A stretch of DNA of 64,000 nucleotides from Planctobacterium marinum (GTDB lineage: Bacteria; Pseudomonadota; Gammaproteobacteria; Enterobacterales; Alteromonadaceae). The position numbers were made by a program, and so were the translations under genes. Every line of letters begins with the position of its first letter. Positions within the stretch are counted from its first letter, which is position 1. The notes under the pieces were generated by a model. It was not told the DNA's origin and did not search any database. It saw nothing but the letters and a program-made list of their open reading frames with translations. The stretch is taken from the NCBI RefSeq assembly GCF_020687805.1, contig NZ_JAJEWQ010000003.1:237736-301735 (forward strand), read 5' to 3'. Of this stretch, positions 48,109 to 56,926 are shown one piece after another.

Positions 48109-48243
48109 CACGCAGTAAGCGAAGTATTCAGATGACACAACAATGAGAAGTATCAGGGAAGATACTTCAATCAATGCCAGTATAGGGACATACTGTCATT
48201 GATGGTCATTGTTGTGCTGAATACGAAGGTTACGCTTTGCGTG
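48109..48243. repeat. Nested palindromic element, three-way-junction-like
   Basis: Outer arms CACGCA (48109-48114) and TGCGTG (48238-48243) are followed inward by GTATTCAG/CTGAATAC (48124-48131, 48217-48224) and an 11-bp perfect stem CACAACAATGA/TCATTGTTGTG (48136-48146, 48206-48216). Inside are two hairpins: GAAGTATC/GATACTTC (48147-48154, 48161-48168) and ATCAATG/CATTGAT (48170-48176, 48197-48203) enclosing CAGTAT/ATACTG (48178-48183, 48190-48195). This may be a mobile-element remnant or structured RNA. Confidence 0.7.
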
Positions 48244-48262
48244 TCAAGGGCTGCGGAGGATT

Positions 48263-48294
48263 CTTAAGGAGTGCCGCAGGCAGCATTCCTTAAG
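48263..48294. repeat. 12-bp inverted repeat
   Basis: CTTAAGGAGTGC (48263-48274) and GCATTCCTTAAG (48283-48294), pairing with one G-T, loop CGCAGGCA. It lies just beyond the nested palindrome and may be part of the same element. Confidence 0.65.
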
Positions 48295-48403
48295 GCGTCG
48301 CCGGCGCCCCGGCAAATCAACATCAAGCGTTGAAATTTTGGTACTTTACGGACAGAGCCCTTTATTAATGATAACCACCTACTGAAGTAGGAAGTTTAGG
48401 GCT

Positions 48404-48434
48404 GAAAACAAAATGCAGGGCCAATGCCCTGCAT
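48404..48434 (-). terminator. Rho-independent terminator of fabB
   Basis: Perfect 9-bp stem ATGCAGGGC (48413-48421) with GCCCTGCAT (48426-48434), loop CAAT. On the minus strand it is followed by TTTTGTTTTC. It lies 20 bases after the fabB stop codon. Confidence 0.85.
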
Positions 48435-48453
48435 TCAATAATATTAGATCAGA

Positions 48454-49668
48454 TTACCCCTGATACTTTTCAAATACCAAAGTGCTATTGGTACCGCCAA
48501 AACCAAAGCTGTTACTCATCACCCGGGTTAAGTCAGCCTGACGCGTTTCAGTGACAATATCCAGCCCTTGCGCTTTTTCGTCCAGCTCTTCAATATTAAT
48601 AGACGGCGCAATAAAGCCGTGTTCCATCATCAGCAAAGAATAAATCGCTTCGTTAGAGCCTGCGGCCCCTAAAGCGTGTCCGGTCATGGCTTTGGTTGCA
48701 CTGATTGCCGGTGATTTACCAGCAAATACCGCCTGAATGGCTTCCAGTTCTTTCACATCGCCAACCGGCGTTGAGGTGCCGTGAGTGTTCAGATAATCGA
48801 TATCACCATTTACCGTCGACAAAGCCTGTTGCATACAGCGCAACGCACCTTCACCGGACGGTGCCACCATATCGTAACCGTCAGACGTGGCGCCATAGCC
48901 TGTTATTTCGGCGTAGATTTTGGCACCGCGCGCTAAAGCGTGCTCCAGTTCTTCCACTACAACCATGCTGCCACCACCGGAAATAACAAAACCATCGCGG
49001 TTAGCGTCATAGGTACGGGAGGCTTTTTCAGGGGTGTCATTGTATTTAGTAGACAATGCGCCCATGGCGTCAAATTCCATGGCCAGGGTCCAGTGCACCT
49101 CTTCACCACCACCGGCAAACACAATATCCTGCTTGCCTAACTGAATTTGCTCCAATGCTGCACCGATACAGTGGGCACTGGTGGCACACGCGGAGCTTAA
49201 TGAATAGTTCACCCCTTTGATTTTAAAGGGTGTCGCCAGGCAGGCTGAAACTGTGCTGCTCATGGTTTTGGTCACCATGTAAGGCCCTACCCGTTTTACT
49301 CCCTTTTCACGCAGAATATCAGCAGCCAATACCTGATTGGCAGACGATGCACCACCGGAACCGGCAATAAGACCAGTGCGAACATTGGACACCATGTCTT
49401 CTGTAAGCTTCGAATCTTCAATGGCTTCCTGCATCGCGATATAAGCATACGCGGCGGCGTCACCCATAAAACGCAGTGTCTTACGATCGATGTGCTCTTT
49501 CACATCAATATCAATACCACCCCAGACGTGACTACGCAGGTTGAGATCTTTGAATTCCTGAGCCGTCGAAATACCAGACCGGCCCTCTTTTAATGAATTT
49601 AAAACTTCCTGCTTATTGTTACCAATGCTGGATACGATACCAAAACCGGTGATTACCGCTCTTTTCAT
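48454..49668 (-). CDS. fabB: Beta-ketoacyl-ACP synthase I
   Basis: A 404-residue KAS I that condenses malonyl-ACP with acyl-ACP and is required for unsaturated fatty acids. The catalytic triad is visible: Cys in [10 protein letters not shown], His in [11 protein letters not shown] and His in [12 protein letters not shown]. The ATG at 49668 ([14 protein letters not shown]) is the family start. The promoter carries FadR- and FabR-type sites, as in E. coli fabB, so transcription is likely activated by FadR and repressed by FabR. It is a monocistronic leftward gene with its own terminator. Confidence 0.96.
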   Translation of the reverse strand: MKRAVITGFGIVSSIGNNKQEVLNSLKEGRSGISTAQEFKDLNLRSHVWGGIDIDVKEHIDRKTLRFMGDAAAYAYIAMQEAIEDSKLTEDMVSNVRTGLIAGSGGASSANQVLAADILREKGVKRVGPYMVTKTMSSTVSACLATPFKIKGVNYSLSSACATSAHCIGAALEQIQLGKQDIVFAGGGEEVHWTLAMEFDAMGALSTKYNDTPEKASRTYDANRDGFVISGGGSMVVVEELEHALARGAKIYAEITGYGATSDGYDMVAPSGEGALRCMQQALSTVNGDIDYLNTHGTSTPVGDVKELEAIQAVFAGKSPAISATKAMTGHALGAAGSNEAIYSLLMMEHGFIAPSINIEELDEKAQGLDIVTETRQADLTRVMSNSFGFGGTNSTLVFEKYQG

Positions 49669-49698
49669 ATTTTTACCTGTTAATTCGAAAGTTGCGCT

Positions 49699-49755
49699 AT
49701 TGTAATGCGGATAGCAAGTGTAACTGGTCTGCTCTTTAGTGTACAAGTGTACGCT
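49699..49755 (-). promoter_or_regulatory. fabB promoter with FabR and FadR sites
   Basis: On the minus strand: AGCGTACACTTGTACACT (49738-49755) is an imperfect palindrome matching the FabR operator (AGCGTACAnnTGTACGCT). Next to it, 49722-49738 reads AACTGGTCTGCTCTTTA on the plus strand, one good half-site of a FadR box (AACTGGTCnGACCAGTT). A -10 TACAAT is at 49699-49704, and no good -35 is present, as expected when an activator binds there. Confidence 0.7.
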
Positions 49756-49797
49756 TAAATTTTTTTGAGAAATTTAATTTAACGACAAACATACTTG

Positions 49798-51894
49798 ATG
49801 TTTGCGCCAGGGAGATTACACTTTCGTGAAAATTCACTAAGCAATACCGTTTTGAAACTCACAACCGCCTCCCTAACCTTCAATAGCAGTGGTACTCCAA
49901 CATCCCAGCAGTTTGACGATGTTTATTTTTCGAACGACAATGGATTAGCCGAGTCAAAATACGTTTTTTTTGACCATAACCTACTGAATGATAGATGGTT
50001 TTCTCATAAAGAAAGTAGCTTTGTAATTGCGGAAACCGGGTTTGGTACGGGACTTAATTTTCTTTTGACCTGGCAGCTATTCAGAGAGCTTACGCAAAAC
50101 TGTGCAGCTGAGACACCGTTGCAGCGACTTTATTTTATCAGTACTGAGAAGTTTCCGATCAGCCTGCCACAACTGCAATTGGCATTACAACAATGGCCTG
50201 AACTATCGGAATTAAGCGAACAGTTGTTAGTTCAATACCCCATAGCGACACCGGGGTGTCATCGTCTGGTATTTGACCAGGGCAAGGTTGTTTTAGATCT
50301 GTGGCTTGGCGATATTATTCACACCTTACCTGAGCTGCAAACCTATCAGGAAGGGCTGGTCGATGCCTGGTATCTGGATGGCTTTGCCCCCAGCAAAAAT
50401 CCCGATATGTGGCAGGACAGTCTGTTTCAGAATATGGCCCGTCTGAGCAAGCCTGGCTGTACCTTTGCCACCTTTACCGCGGCCGGCATTGTAAAACGAG
50501 GGCTCAGAGAAAACGGCTTTATTGTCAAAAAAACCAGGGGATTTGGCCGTAAGCGGGACATGCTGATGGGCCATTTTGCGCCTGAGGAAACACGCAACGC
50601 AGCAGAAGAACCCGCAGCGCAACTCCCATGGCAACGCCCGCTACCTGGGCCATGGCAACGGCTGAAAGGCCATCATGCTATCCAATCTGTGGCTGTTATT
50701 GGTGGCGGTATAGCCGGTGCGAATCTGGCGGTAGCGCTACAATCCCGCGGATTTGATACCACGATTTATTGCAAAGATACGGAACTCGCTATGGGTGCAT
50801 CCGGTAATCATCAGGGCGGCTTTTATCCCTCTCTGAATGCCGACTATTCACTGCAAAGTCAGTTTTATTGCCACGCCTTTGATTTTGCGCATCGCTATTA
50901 CACTGGATTGGCCGCGCAAGGATTTGAGTTTGGTCATGACTGGTGCGGGGTGTTTTTTCCGGCATTCAGCGAGGAAGTGGCAAAACGCCAGTCAAAACTC
51001 ATCAACAACGGCATCTGGCCGGAATCGCTGATACACAGCGTAACCCAGGAACAGGCGCAATCAATCACCGGTTTACACATGCCATACAATGGATTGTACG
51101 TACCTCAGGGGGGCTGGATACACCCCAAAGAACTGGTTCAGGCACTGTGGCAAAACGCGGCATCAATGGGTGCCCGGTTACAAGTTAACCATCAACTGAA
51201 GCAGGCGGCATTGTCAGCAGATGGCTGGCGACTACACTGGCACAACGACGCACACAGCCATGCTGATTGCGTCATTTATGCAGCAGGTTTTGAAAGCAAA
51301 AACATGCCCGAACTGGCCGGCATCCCGTTTACAACAACACGGGGACAGGTAGAACACCTTGCGCAGAGCGAACGTGCCCCTTCTCCCAACGCGGTGATTT
51401 GTCACAAGGGGTACTACACCCCCTTCTATCAGAATTTGCAGGCTATGGGGGCTACTTTTGACAAAACCTCCTGTGCCCCATTTACTTCAGATGAAGATAC
51501 CAGACAGAATTACCAGATGATTCAGTCAGCGTTATCCAGGTGTGACTGGATTGACAGATTACCGGAATCCGTACAGCAGCGCGCCGCAATTCGACTAAGC
51601 CTGCCCGACCACAAACCGATAATGGGTGCTGTACCCGATTTATTCAGCCAAAAGCAGCAATATCAGGCGCTGTATAAGGCCCTGCCATTGGCGCAGTATC
51701 CGACGCCAAAAGACAGGCAAAATCTGTATGTTTTGACTGGTCTGGGTTCACATGGATTAGGTACCAGTCCGCTGCTGGCAGAGGCATTAGCTTGCCAGAT
51801 CAGCGGCGAACCTTTGCCGATGAACCAGGAGTTACTGGCAAGTGTAAGCCCAAACCGGTTTCTGATAAGAGATTTGATTCGTCGCAGAAATTAA
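49798..51894 (+). CDS. mnmC: Bifunctional tRNA mnm5s2U34 methyltransferase/oxidoreductase
   Basis: A 698-residue MnmC, which finishes the mnm5s2U34 modification of tRNA wobble uridines. The N-terminal methyltransferase has GTPTSQQFDDVYFSNDNGL and the SAM-binding GFGTGLNFLL; the C-terminal FAD domain has VIGGGIAGANLA and GLGSHGLGTSPLLAE near the end. The ATG at 49798 is adopted, but the family N terminus fits a TTG at 49852 better, and neither has a clear ribosome site. It is divergent from fabB and its stop overlaps that of the leftward FlgO-type gene by four bases. Confidence 0.92.
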   Translation: MFAPGRLHFRENSLSNTVLKLTTASLTFNSSGTPTSQQFDDVYFSNDNGLAESKYVFFDHNLLNDRWFSHKESSFVIAETGFGTGLNFLLTWQLFRELTQNCAAETPLQRLYFISTEKFPISLPQLQLALQQWPELSELSEQLLVQYPIATPGCHRLVFDQGKVVLDLWLGDIIHTLPELQTYQEGLVDAWYLDGFAPSKNPDMWQDSLFQNMARLSKPGCTFATFTAAGIVKRGLRENGFIVKKTRGFGRKRDMLMGHFAPEETRNAAEEPAAQLPWQRPLPGPWQRLKGHHAIQSVAVIGGGIAGANLAVALQSRGFDTTIYCKDTELAMGASGNHQGGFYPSLNADYSLQSQFYCHAFDFAHRYYTGLAAQGFEFGHDWCGVFFPAFSEEVAKRQSKLINNGIWPESLIHSVTQEQAQSITGLHMPYNGLYVPQGGWIHPKELVQALWQNAASMGARLQVNHQLKQAALSADGWRLHWHNDAHSHADCVIYAAGFESKNMPELAGIPFTTTRGQVEHLAQSERAPSPNAVICHKGYYTPFYQNLQAMGATFDKTSCAPFTSDEDTRQNYQMIQSALSRCDWIDRLPESVQQRAAIRLSLPDHKPIMGAVPDLFSQKQQYQALYKALPLAQYPTPKDRQNLYVLTGLGSHGLGTSPLLAEALACQISGEPLPMNQELLASVSPNRFLIRDLIRRRN

Positions 51895-52643
51895 TCTGCG
51901 TCCACCAAAACATAGTCAGGCGTCAAAGAAGCCACAATAAAATGTGGTATGAAACCTTTGGTGGTGGCAACCGTAACCTTGTCGTAAATATTAACTATGC
52001 GCACATTCACTTCTACGCCCCGACCACTGCGATGCATAGTGCCGGTAAGTACGAACTGCATGTCACCGCGAGGACCGCTGCGTTCAAAAAACAGATCCCC
52101 CTGAGGTGTCACCTGTATTTGATCCATGGCCTTGAAGTCCACAACGGCCAGGCCATACCCCTGCAACTCAGCGATAAAACTTTCAGCCAGACGGTTGCCC
52201 AAAATTGAAGGCGACTGCAATGCCTGGTTAAATTCCACAAACGAAGCGATTGCAATACGGGAGTTGGGAGTAATGTGTTTGGTTTTTTGCAGCAGGCTCA
52301 TGGTCATTTGCTCAGCATAGTCACTCAGTGCTTTGTGAGTGTATGCAGGCTGGAAGCTGCTGCGTGGCACAGGTATGACGGCAGTAAGCTGCTGCGTTTT
52401 TTGCTGCCCGGGCGGCATGTAATGTGGCTGTTCTTCGGCAGATTCGGCATACGCCGTATCACTCATCGCCACTTCCAACTCGGACTTGTTCATTTTCGTG
52501 GCGGGGGCATCATCCTGATAAGGGTTTTCTATCACTTCGCCATCATCACTGTTAGAAAACACTGACTGAAAACTCGCCATTGTGGATTCGCACCCGGCTG
52601 TAAGAGTTGTCATCGCGATTAGTACATAGCCATGCAATTTCAT
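51891..52643 (-). CDS. FlgO-family outer-membrane lipoprotein (copy 3)
   Basis: A 250-residue lipoprotein (lipobox LTAGCES) with a low-complexity linker and a C-terminal FlgO domain: RIAIASFVEFNQAL, GNRLAESFIAEL, VVDFKAMDQIQVTPQGDLFFER and FVLTGTMHRSGRGVEVNVRI. FlgO-type proteins in Vibrio (with FlgP and FlgT) support outer-membrane anchoring of the flagellar motor. Here it is the last of three tandem copies, none next to flagellar genes. Confidence 0.78.
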   Translation of the reverse strand: MKLHGYVLIAMTTLTAGCESTMASFQSVFSNSDDGEVIENPYQDDAPATKMNKSELEVAMSDTAYAESAEEQPHYMPPGQQKTQQLTAVIPVPRSSFQPAYTHKALSDYAEQMTMSLLQKTKHITPNSRIAIASFVEFNQALQSPSILGNRLAESFIAELQGYGLAVVDFKAMDQIQVTPQGDLFFERSGPRGDMQFVLTGTMHRSGRGVEVNVRIVNIYDKVTVATTKGFIPHFIVASLTPDYVLVDAD

Positions 52644-52657
52644 TCTGAGATTCCTTA

Positions 52658-53335
52658 TTACCGGCCCTGAATCAGCCCAATGCCATCAGTGCGTTGCTCA
52701 TCAGAGGGTATCAGAGCTTCAACCACATAAAATGGCACCAACATTTGCGACGTGGCCACAACGGCTTTACTTTCCAGCCCCAGGATACGGGCGTTCACCA
52801 GAAAGCCTCCCTGATGTTTAGTCATGGTACCGGTCAGAATATATTGCATTGGCACCTTGTGTTTTAATTCCAGAAAATCCCGGCTCAGTAAAAAATCACC
52901 TGTTTCGGTGACCCGAATATAGTCTGTGGCTTTAAAATCCAGCACCGGAATACGAAACTTGTGCAGCTCATGGATAAAGGATTCTGCTATCTGATAACCC
53001 AACAAGTTGGTTTGATTTAAATCACTATCCGTTAAGGCAAAATGGGTGACACCTACCGGCGTCTGATCAGTCACGTACTCCATGTTTGCAATTAAATCCT
53101 GCGCCATATTTTGTACATAGTCACCGATGTGCTTGTGCAGTGCTTTGCCCTGATAAATGGCATTATCGTTCTGGTACATGGGCTCCTGGGTGATAGCCCC
53201 AAAACGATCAATTACTGGCTTGTCAGCGCCATATAAGTTCGGCTGCTCAGGGGCACCCTGTTGGGTTAACTGATTCCATTGCGCACAGCCGGTGATGCTG
53301 GTCAGTAGCGCTGAAACTAAAAAAATCTTTTTCAT
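52658..53335 (-). CDS. FlgO-family lipoprotein (copy 2)
   Basis: A 225-residue lipoprotein (SITGCAQW lipobox) with FlgO-type C-terminal domain: GYQIAESFIHELHK, VLDFKATDYIRVTETGDFLLSRD and YILTGTMTKHQGGFLVNARI. The ATG at 53335 has GAGGAT before it; the longer frame upstream overlaps the preceding gene. It is the middle gene of a three-gene tandem. Confidence 0.78.
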   Translation of the reverse strand: MKKIFLVSALLTSITGCAQWNQLTQQGAPEQPNLYGADKPVIDRFGAITQEPMYQNDNAIYQGKALHKHIGDYVQNMAQDLIANMEYVTDQTPVGVTHFALTDSDLNQTNLLGYQIAESFIHELHKFRIPVLDFKATDYIRVTETGDFLLSRDFLELKHKVPMQYILTGTMTKHQGGFLVNARILGLESKAVVATSQMLVPFYVVEALIPSDEQRTDGIGLIQGR

Positions 53336-53345
53336 TTTGAGATCC

Positions 53346-54005
53346 TCACTCACCTTCTGAGCGGTATATTCTGCCACCGCGCGTTGTTATTTTTTCTGCC
53401 TGCCAAAATACATCATCGGGAATAAAGCGGGAGGCAGCTGCCACAACATCTTTGCTGTCCACATGTATAATTCTGGCATTGGCAATCACACCTTGTTCGG
53501 CTTCGGTTAGCGTGCCTGACAAATAAAAATCCACGTCGCGATGATTCTTGTATAGGTCATCGACATTTCGGCTAAAAACTCGATCACTTTTTTCTTCAAT
53601 AATCAGATTATTAGTGGCCTTGTAATCCTGGGCGATGTATCCACGACGCGCCAACTCGGTCATCATGCCCTGTTCCAACTGGTGTCCCAGCAGTCGCAAA
53701 GGCCCCTGATGCTCACTATCAGTTTGCATCATTTCCACCGGAACAAAGGTAGCAACGGCAAAACGATATTGTTCTTTAGGCAGGTTAGCATAACGAAAAG
53801 TGTGAAATAGCTGTGCCGCCAACAACGAGGTATGCATATCGATTTTATTGTGTGGCTGCACCGCAATGACGGGTTGCGATTCGTCCGTCGCCCCGGCATT
53901 TGTTGTTTCACAGGCCGTTAATGTCACCAGCACAAAGGCCAGCCCCAGCAGGCGTAAGACTACCCTGTTTGAATTGTTCAGTAAGTTGAATTGTTTGTAG
54001 TTCAT
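53346..54005 (-). CDS. FlgO-family lipoprotein (copy 1)
   Basis: A 219-residue lipoprotein (LTACETT lipobox) with a more divergent FlgO-type domain: GHQLEQGMMTELARRG, DYKATNNLII and FYLSGTLTEAEQGVIANARI. It lacks the TPQGD segment of the other copies. It is the first of the three tandem paralogues, 10 bp before copy 2. Divergence suggests separate roles. Confidence 0.7.
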   Translation of the reverse strand: MNYKQFNLLNNSNRVVLRLLGLAFVLVTLTACETTNAGATDESQPVIAVQPHNKIDMHTSLLAAQLFHTFRYANLPKEQYRFAVATFVPVEMMQTDSEHQGPLRLLGHQLEQGMMTELARRGYIAQDYKATNNLIIEEKSDRVFSRNVDDLYKNHRDVDFYLSGTLTEAEQGVIANARIIHVDSKDVVAAASRFIPDDVFWQAEKITTRGGRIYRSEGE

Positions 54006-54091
54006 AGTGGTTATTCTCAGTTAACCGATTAACAGCGACGCATCTCTGCATCGGCTAAAGCAAGAATAAGGCCAACAAAATTTTGACAGGT

Positions 54092-55324
54092 TCAGGTAAC
54101 TTTGTTTTTTACCTGAAATTCGGGATTGAGATAGCGTTTTTCCGCCATAATTTGTGCCATTTCGGCCACTGCCGTGCCGATTTGGCGATAGCTGTTGTAC
54201 AGCGGGGCAAAACCAAACCGAATATAATTGGGTGCTCTGAAATCAGCAATTATGTTGGATTTTATCAGTGCCTGACACAACCCCCAGGCATGTTCAAACT
54301 CAAAACTAAGCTGACTGCCACGCTGTTCCGGCGATTCAGGTGAGATACAACGCAATTGGGCGCAATCTGGAGACGCTGATAAAAGCGCCAGAAATACTTC
54401 AGTCAGCTGCATGGACTTTTGTCTGATTTGGGTCATTGTCACCTGATCATACACATCCAGTGCGGCATCAACGGCACTCATCGCAATAACGGAAGGCGTA
54501 CCAACCAACAACTGCCGGGCATCTGCGGCAGCCTGATAGTTAACGTCGAACTGAAACCCGTTGGCGTGGCCCATCCAGCCGTAGAGTGGTTGTTGCATTG
54601 CCTCCTGATGACGCGTTGCCACATACGCGAACGCCGGTGCGCCAGGTCCACCGTTGAGGTATTTATAGGTACAGCCCACAGCAAAATCCACCTGCCAGTC
54701 ATCCAGCGCCACTGGCAATACCCCTGCCGAATGGGCCAGATCCACAATCACCAGTGCGCCATGCTTATGCGCTTTTGCGGTCAGTGCGGCAATATCCAGT
54801 TTCTGACCGGTTCGAAAATTAACTTCCGTTACCAGTAAAATCGCCGTGTCATCATCGATAGCTGACGCCAGTTGTGACTCTTCGACTAATTGCAACTGAC
54901 ACCGCGTTTGGCCAAGTAGATCTTCCAGCCCCTGCACCATGTATAAATCCGTTGGGAAGTTATCCGTTGTAGAAACAACCTTGTTCCGGCCCTGTTGCAT
55001 AACCAATGCAGCGGCCAGCAATTTAAACAGATTGACTGAAATCGTATCACAACACAGGGTTTGCCCCGGTGCCGCACCAATGAGTTTAGCGATTCGTTCT
55101 CCGACATTAACCGGAAGATCTATCCATTGATGCTTGTTCCAACTGGTTATCAGGTCCACAGCCCATTGCTGTTCCGTCACGTCTTTAATCCGTGACTTTA
55201 CACTAAGGGGCATCATTCCCAGTGAATTGCCATCCAGGTAAATAGTGCCCTGCGGGAGCAGAAACTGAGATTGAATAGCGGCTAACGGATCTTCGGCGTC
55301 CAACGTATTAAGGTTAAATTTCAT
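54092..55324 (-). CDS. kynU: Kynureninase
   Basis: A 410-residue PLP enzyme (aspartate aminotransferase fold) that splits kynurenine to anthranilate and alanine. N-terminal YLDGNSLGMMPLS is the family start, VDLAHSAGVLPV holds the PLP-binding Asp, and the PLP lysine is in CTYKYLNGGPG. Its start overlaps the stop of the upstream hydrolase gene by four bases (ATGA). It forms a two-gene operon for part of tryptophan degradation; tryptophan dioxygenase is not in the window. Confidence 0.95.
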   Translation of the reverse strand: MKFNLNTLDAEDPLAAIQSQFLLPQGTIYLDGNSLGMMPLSVKSRIKDVTEQQWAVDLITSWNKHQWIDLPVNVGERIAKLIGAAPGQTLCCDTISVNLFKLLAAALVMQQGRNKVVSTTDNFPTDLYMVQGLEDLLGQTRCQLQLVEESQLASAIDDDTAILLVTEVNFRTGQKLDIAALTAKAHKHGALVIVDLAHSAGVLPVALDDWQVDFAVGCTYKYLNGGPGAPAFAYVATRHQEAMQQPLYGWMGHANGFQFDVNYQAAADARQLLVGTPSVIAMSAVDAALDVYDQVTMTQIRQKSMQLTEVFLALLSASPDCAQLRCISPESPEQRGSQLSFEFEHAWGLCQALIKSNIIADFRAPNYIRFGFAPLYNSYRQIGTAVAEMAQIMAEKRYLNPEFQVKNKVT

Positions 55325-56163
55325 TGATGCTCTTTTTGTAATGCCTGTTTTAGGGTGTCAATTATCACCGGCCAAACTGTCGTACCTGGGTGTATAAAAT
55401 CAAAATGCCCGACATCGGTTACTTTTACCCGCTGAATCCCCTTGAGATCATTCACCTGATCCACCGGCACAATCGTGTCATCGATACTGTAAATGAGATG
55501 AGTATTGCTATGCATGGGATGAGATTTTGGATTAGCGTTTTGATAGGCATCAGGATTCTCGTCTGGCATCCCCTGCATAAACTGTTCAGTGACCTGCTGA
55601 CAACCATTTTCTCCTCTGGCGTACGTATCCAGGTCAGCAATTGCCGCCAGACCAATAATACCTTTTAAGTTGGCGTTTTTCTGGGCGGCCAACAACCCCA
55701 GATGTCCCCCTGCCGAATGCCCGACGAGTAGCGTGTTTTCCGGCTCGATCTGTTTGGCCTTGATCAGGTACTGGATAGCATCGTGAATGTCGTAGAAGCT
55801 CTCAGGCCAACCACCCTCGTCATCACCTGTGCGGCGATATTCAACCGACCAGACCCGAAAACCAGCATCTCTTAGTGCCGCAGTAAAAGGACGACTGTGG
55901 GCAATATCGTAATGACTTAGCCAACACCCACCGTGTATAAATACAATGTCACCATAATATTGTTGAGCGCCTGGTAACCAACCTTCGATAAATTGCGACG
56001 CTGATGGGCCATAATTCAACACCTGCTCTGCAGACGGGTAATCCAGGTCCAGTACAGCCTGATAGGACACCTTGTTAAGTGAATTGGTCTCCCGGGCATG
56101 AGATTGCCAGCCAAGACAAAATAAACAGAGACCGAAAAGGAATGTTTTGTGCAATCGAATCAA
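55321..56163 (-). CDS. Exported alpha/beta hydrolase, kynurenine-formamidase-like
   Basis: A 280-residue alpha/beta hydrolase. It has a signal peptide (ending near GWQSHARE), the HGGCW oxyanion motif of the formamidase/carboxylesterase type, the nucleophile GHSAGGH, and late Asp/His (SIDDTIVPVDQ, GHFDFIHPG). The four-base overlap with kynU points to N-formylkynurenine hydrolysis, but a predicted periplasmic location would be odd for that job. The start is TTG directly abutting a REP-like palindrome, with no ribosome site; another start in the palindrome is possible. Confidence 0.75.
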   Translation of the reverse strand: MIRLHKTFLFGLCLFCLGWQSHARETNSLNKVSYQAVLDLDYPSAEQVLNYGPSASQFIEGWLPGAQQYYGDIVFIHGGCWLSHYDIAHSRPFTAALRDAGFRVWSVEYRRTGDDEGGWPESFYDIHDAIQYLIKAKQIEPENTLLVGHSAGGHLGLLAAQKNANLKGIIGLAAIADLDTYARGENGCQQVTEQFMQGMPDENPDAYQNANPKSHPMHSNTHLIYSIDDTIVPVDQVNDLKGIQRVKVTDVGHFDFIHPGTTVWPVIIDTLKQALQKEHQ

Positions 56164-56236
56164 GGGGCCAGAGTTCTTAAAAAGACATTTTGCCCATTAT
56201 TGCCCGGCAAAATGGTGGTTTCAAGCGCTCTGACCC
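56164..56236. repeat. REP-like palindrome, copy A
   Basis: Outer arms GGGGCCAGAG (56164-56173) and CTCTGACCC (56228-56236), inner perfect stem CATTTTGCC (56186-56194) with GGCAAAATG (56206-56214). It resembles the widespread GGGGTCAGAG-type REP sequences linked to RAYT transposases. No RAYT gene is in the window. It ends at the TTG of the formamidase-like gene. Confidence 0.75.
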
Positions 56237-56244
56237 AAGGAGTA

Positions 56245-56406
56245 TTATTTTACGCTGTCCCAGAACATCAATGCTGAGCCTGTCATAAATAACCAGATGC
56301 CGATAATCGCCAGATCACCGAAAAACGGTAAGAACAACGTACTGCCAATAAAAAACGAGATACTGGCAATCGCTGACACCTTGTTTCTTTTCAGATTCTC
56401 GAGCAT
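56245..56406 (-). CDS. Small YrhK-like membrane protein
   Basis: A 53-residue peptide with two hydrophobic helices (VSAIASISFFIGSTLFLP and AIIGIWLFMTGSALMFW), matching the YrhK domain. The ATG at 56406 is fixed by AAGGAGG seven bases upstream. It lies 10 bp after the CMD-family gene and is likely cotranscribed. The function is unknown. Confidence 0.72.
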   Translation of the reverse strand: MLENLKRNKVSAIASISFFIGSTLFLPFFGDLAIIGIWLFMTGSALMFWDSVK

Positions 56407-56416
56407 CACATCCTCC

Positions 56417-56866
56417 TTAAACTTCTGGCTGAAAACCAAAACTGACAGCGATGCGATTCCAGCTGTTAATCTCGATAATCAGGGCGGTCAATTCCACGAC
56501 ACCTTGCTCACCGAAGACCGCAAGCGTTTCCTTGTATAGCTGGTCATCTGGCTGCTGCACGCTGATACAAGTCACGGCCTCGGTCCATGCCAGTGCCGCT
56601 CGCTCTTCGGCACTAAAGCAATTTAACTCTCGCCAGGCGGGCAATACATCCAGGCGGGCCTGTTGCTCACCATCATTGCGGGCTTCATCTGAGTGCATTT
56701 TCTGACAATAGCCACAATGATTGAGTTGTGAGGCACGCAGTTTCACTAAATGCCGCAATTGCGCAGTAATGGCGACACCTTTTGGGGTCTCACCCAGCGC
56801 GGGAATATGGGTTAAAAACCGTGGACAAAGTTCAAAAACCTGTTTCGGTGAAAGTCGGGTTTGCAT
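56417..56866 (-). CDS. Carboxymuconolactone decarboxylase/AhpD-fold protein
   Basis: A 149-residue CMD-family protein with the AhpD-type redox motif in NHCGYCQKMHSDEA (CxxC with following His) and LIIEINSWNRIAV. The ATG at 56866 has GGAG upstream. Such proteins are peroxidase-like reductants or decarboxylase-related. The AraC regulator 60 bp upstream in the same direction may control it. Confidence 0.85.
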   Translation of the reverse strand: MQTRLSPKQVFELCPRFLTHIPALGETPKGVAITAQLRHLVKLRASQLNHCGYCQKMHSDEARNDGEQQARLDVLPAWRELNCFSAEERAALAWTEAVTCISVQQPDDQLYKETLAVFGEQGVVELTALIIEINSWNRIAVSFGFQPEV

Positions 56867-56926
56867 ATTGCACTCCAATCTAAAGTTGTTGATAAAAACT
56901 GACTTTATTGTGGCTGCAGTGCAGCA

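Larger units (their letters stand above)
47987..48453. other. Intergenic region (467 bp) rich in inverted repeats
   Basis: Between the DUF418 gene and the 3' end of fabB. It holds a nested palindrome (48109-48243), a 12-bp inverted repeat (48263-48294), a hairpin with arms AGCCCT/AGGGCT (48356-48403), and the fabB terminator. No ORF with coding character was seen. Confidence 0.7.

Noticed and set aside
48109-48294. Integron attC site
   Set aside because: No conserved GTTRRRY/RYYYAAC core and no integrase nearby; the inner hairpins do not match attC architecture.
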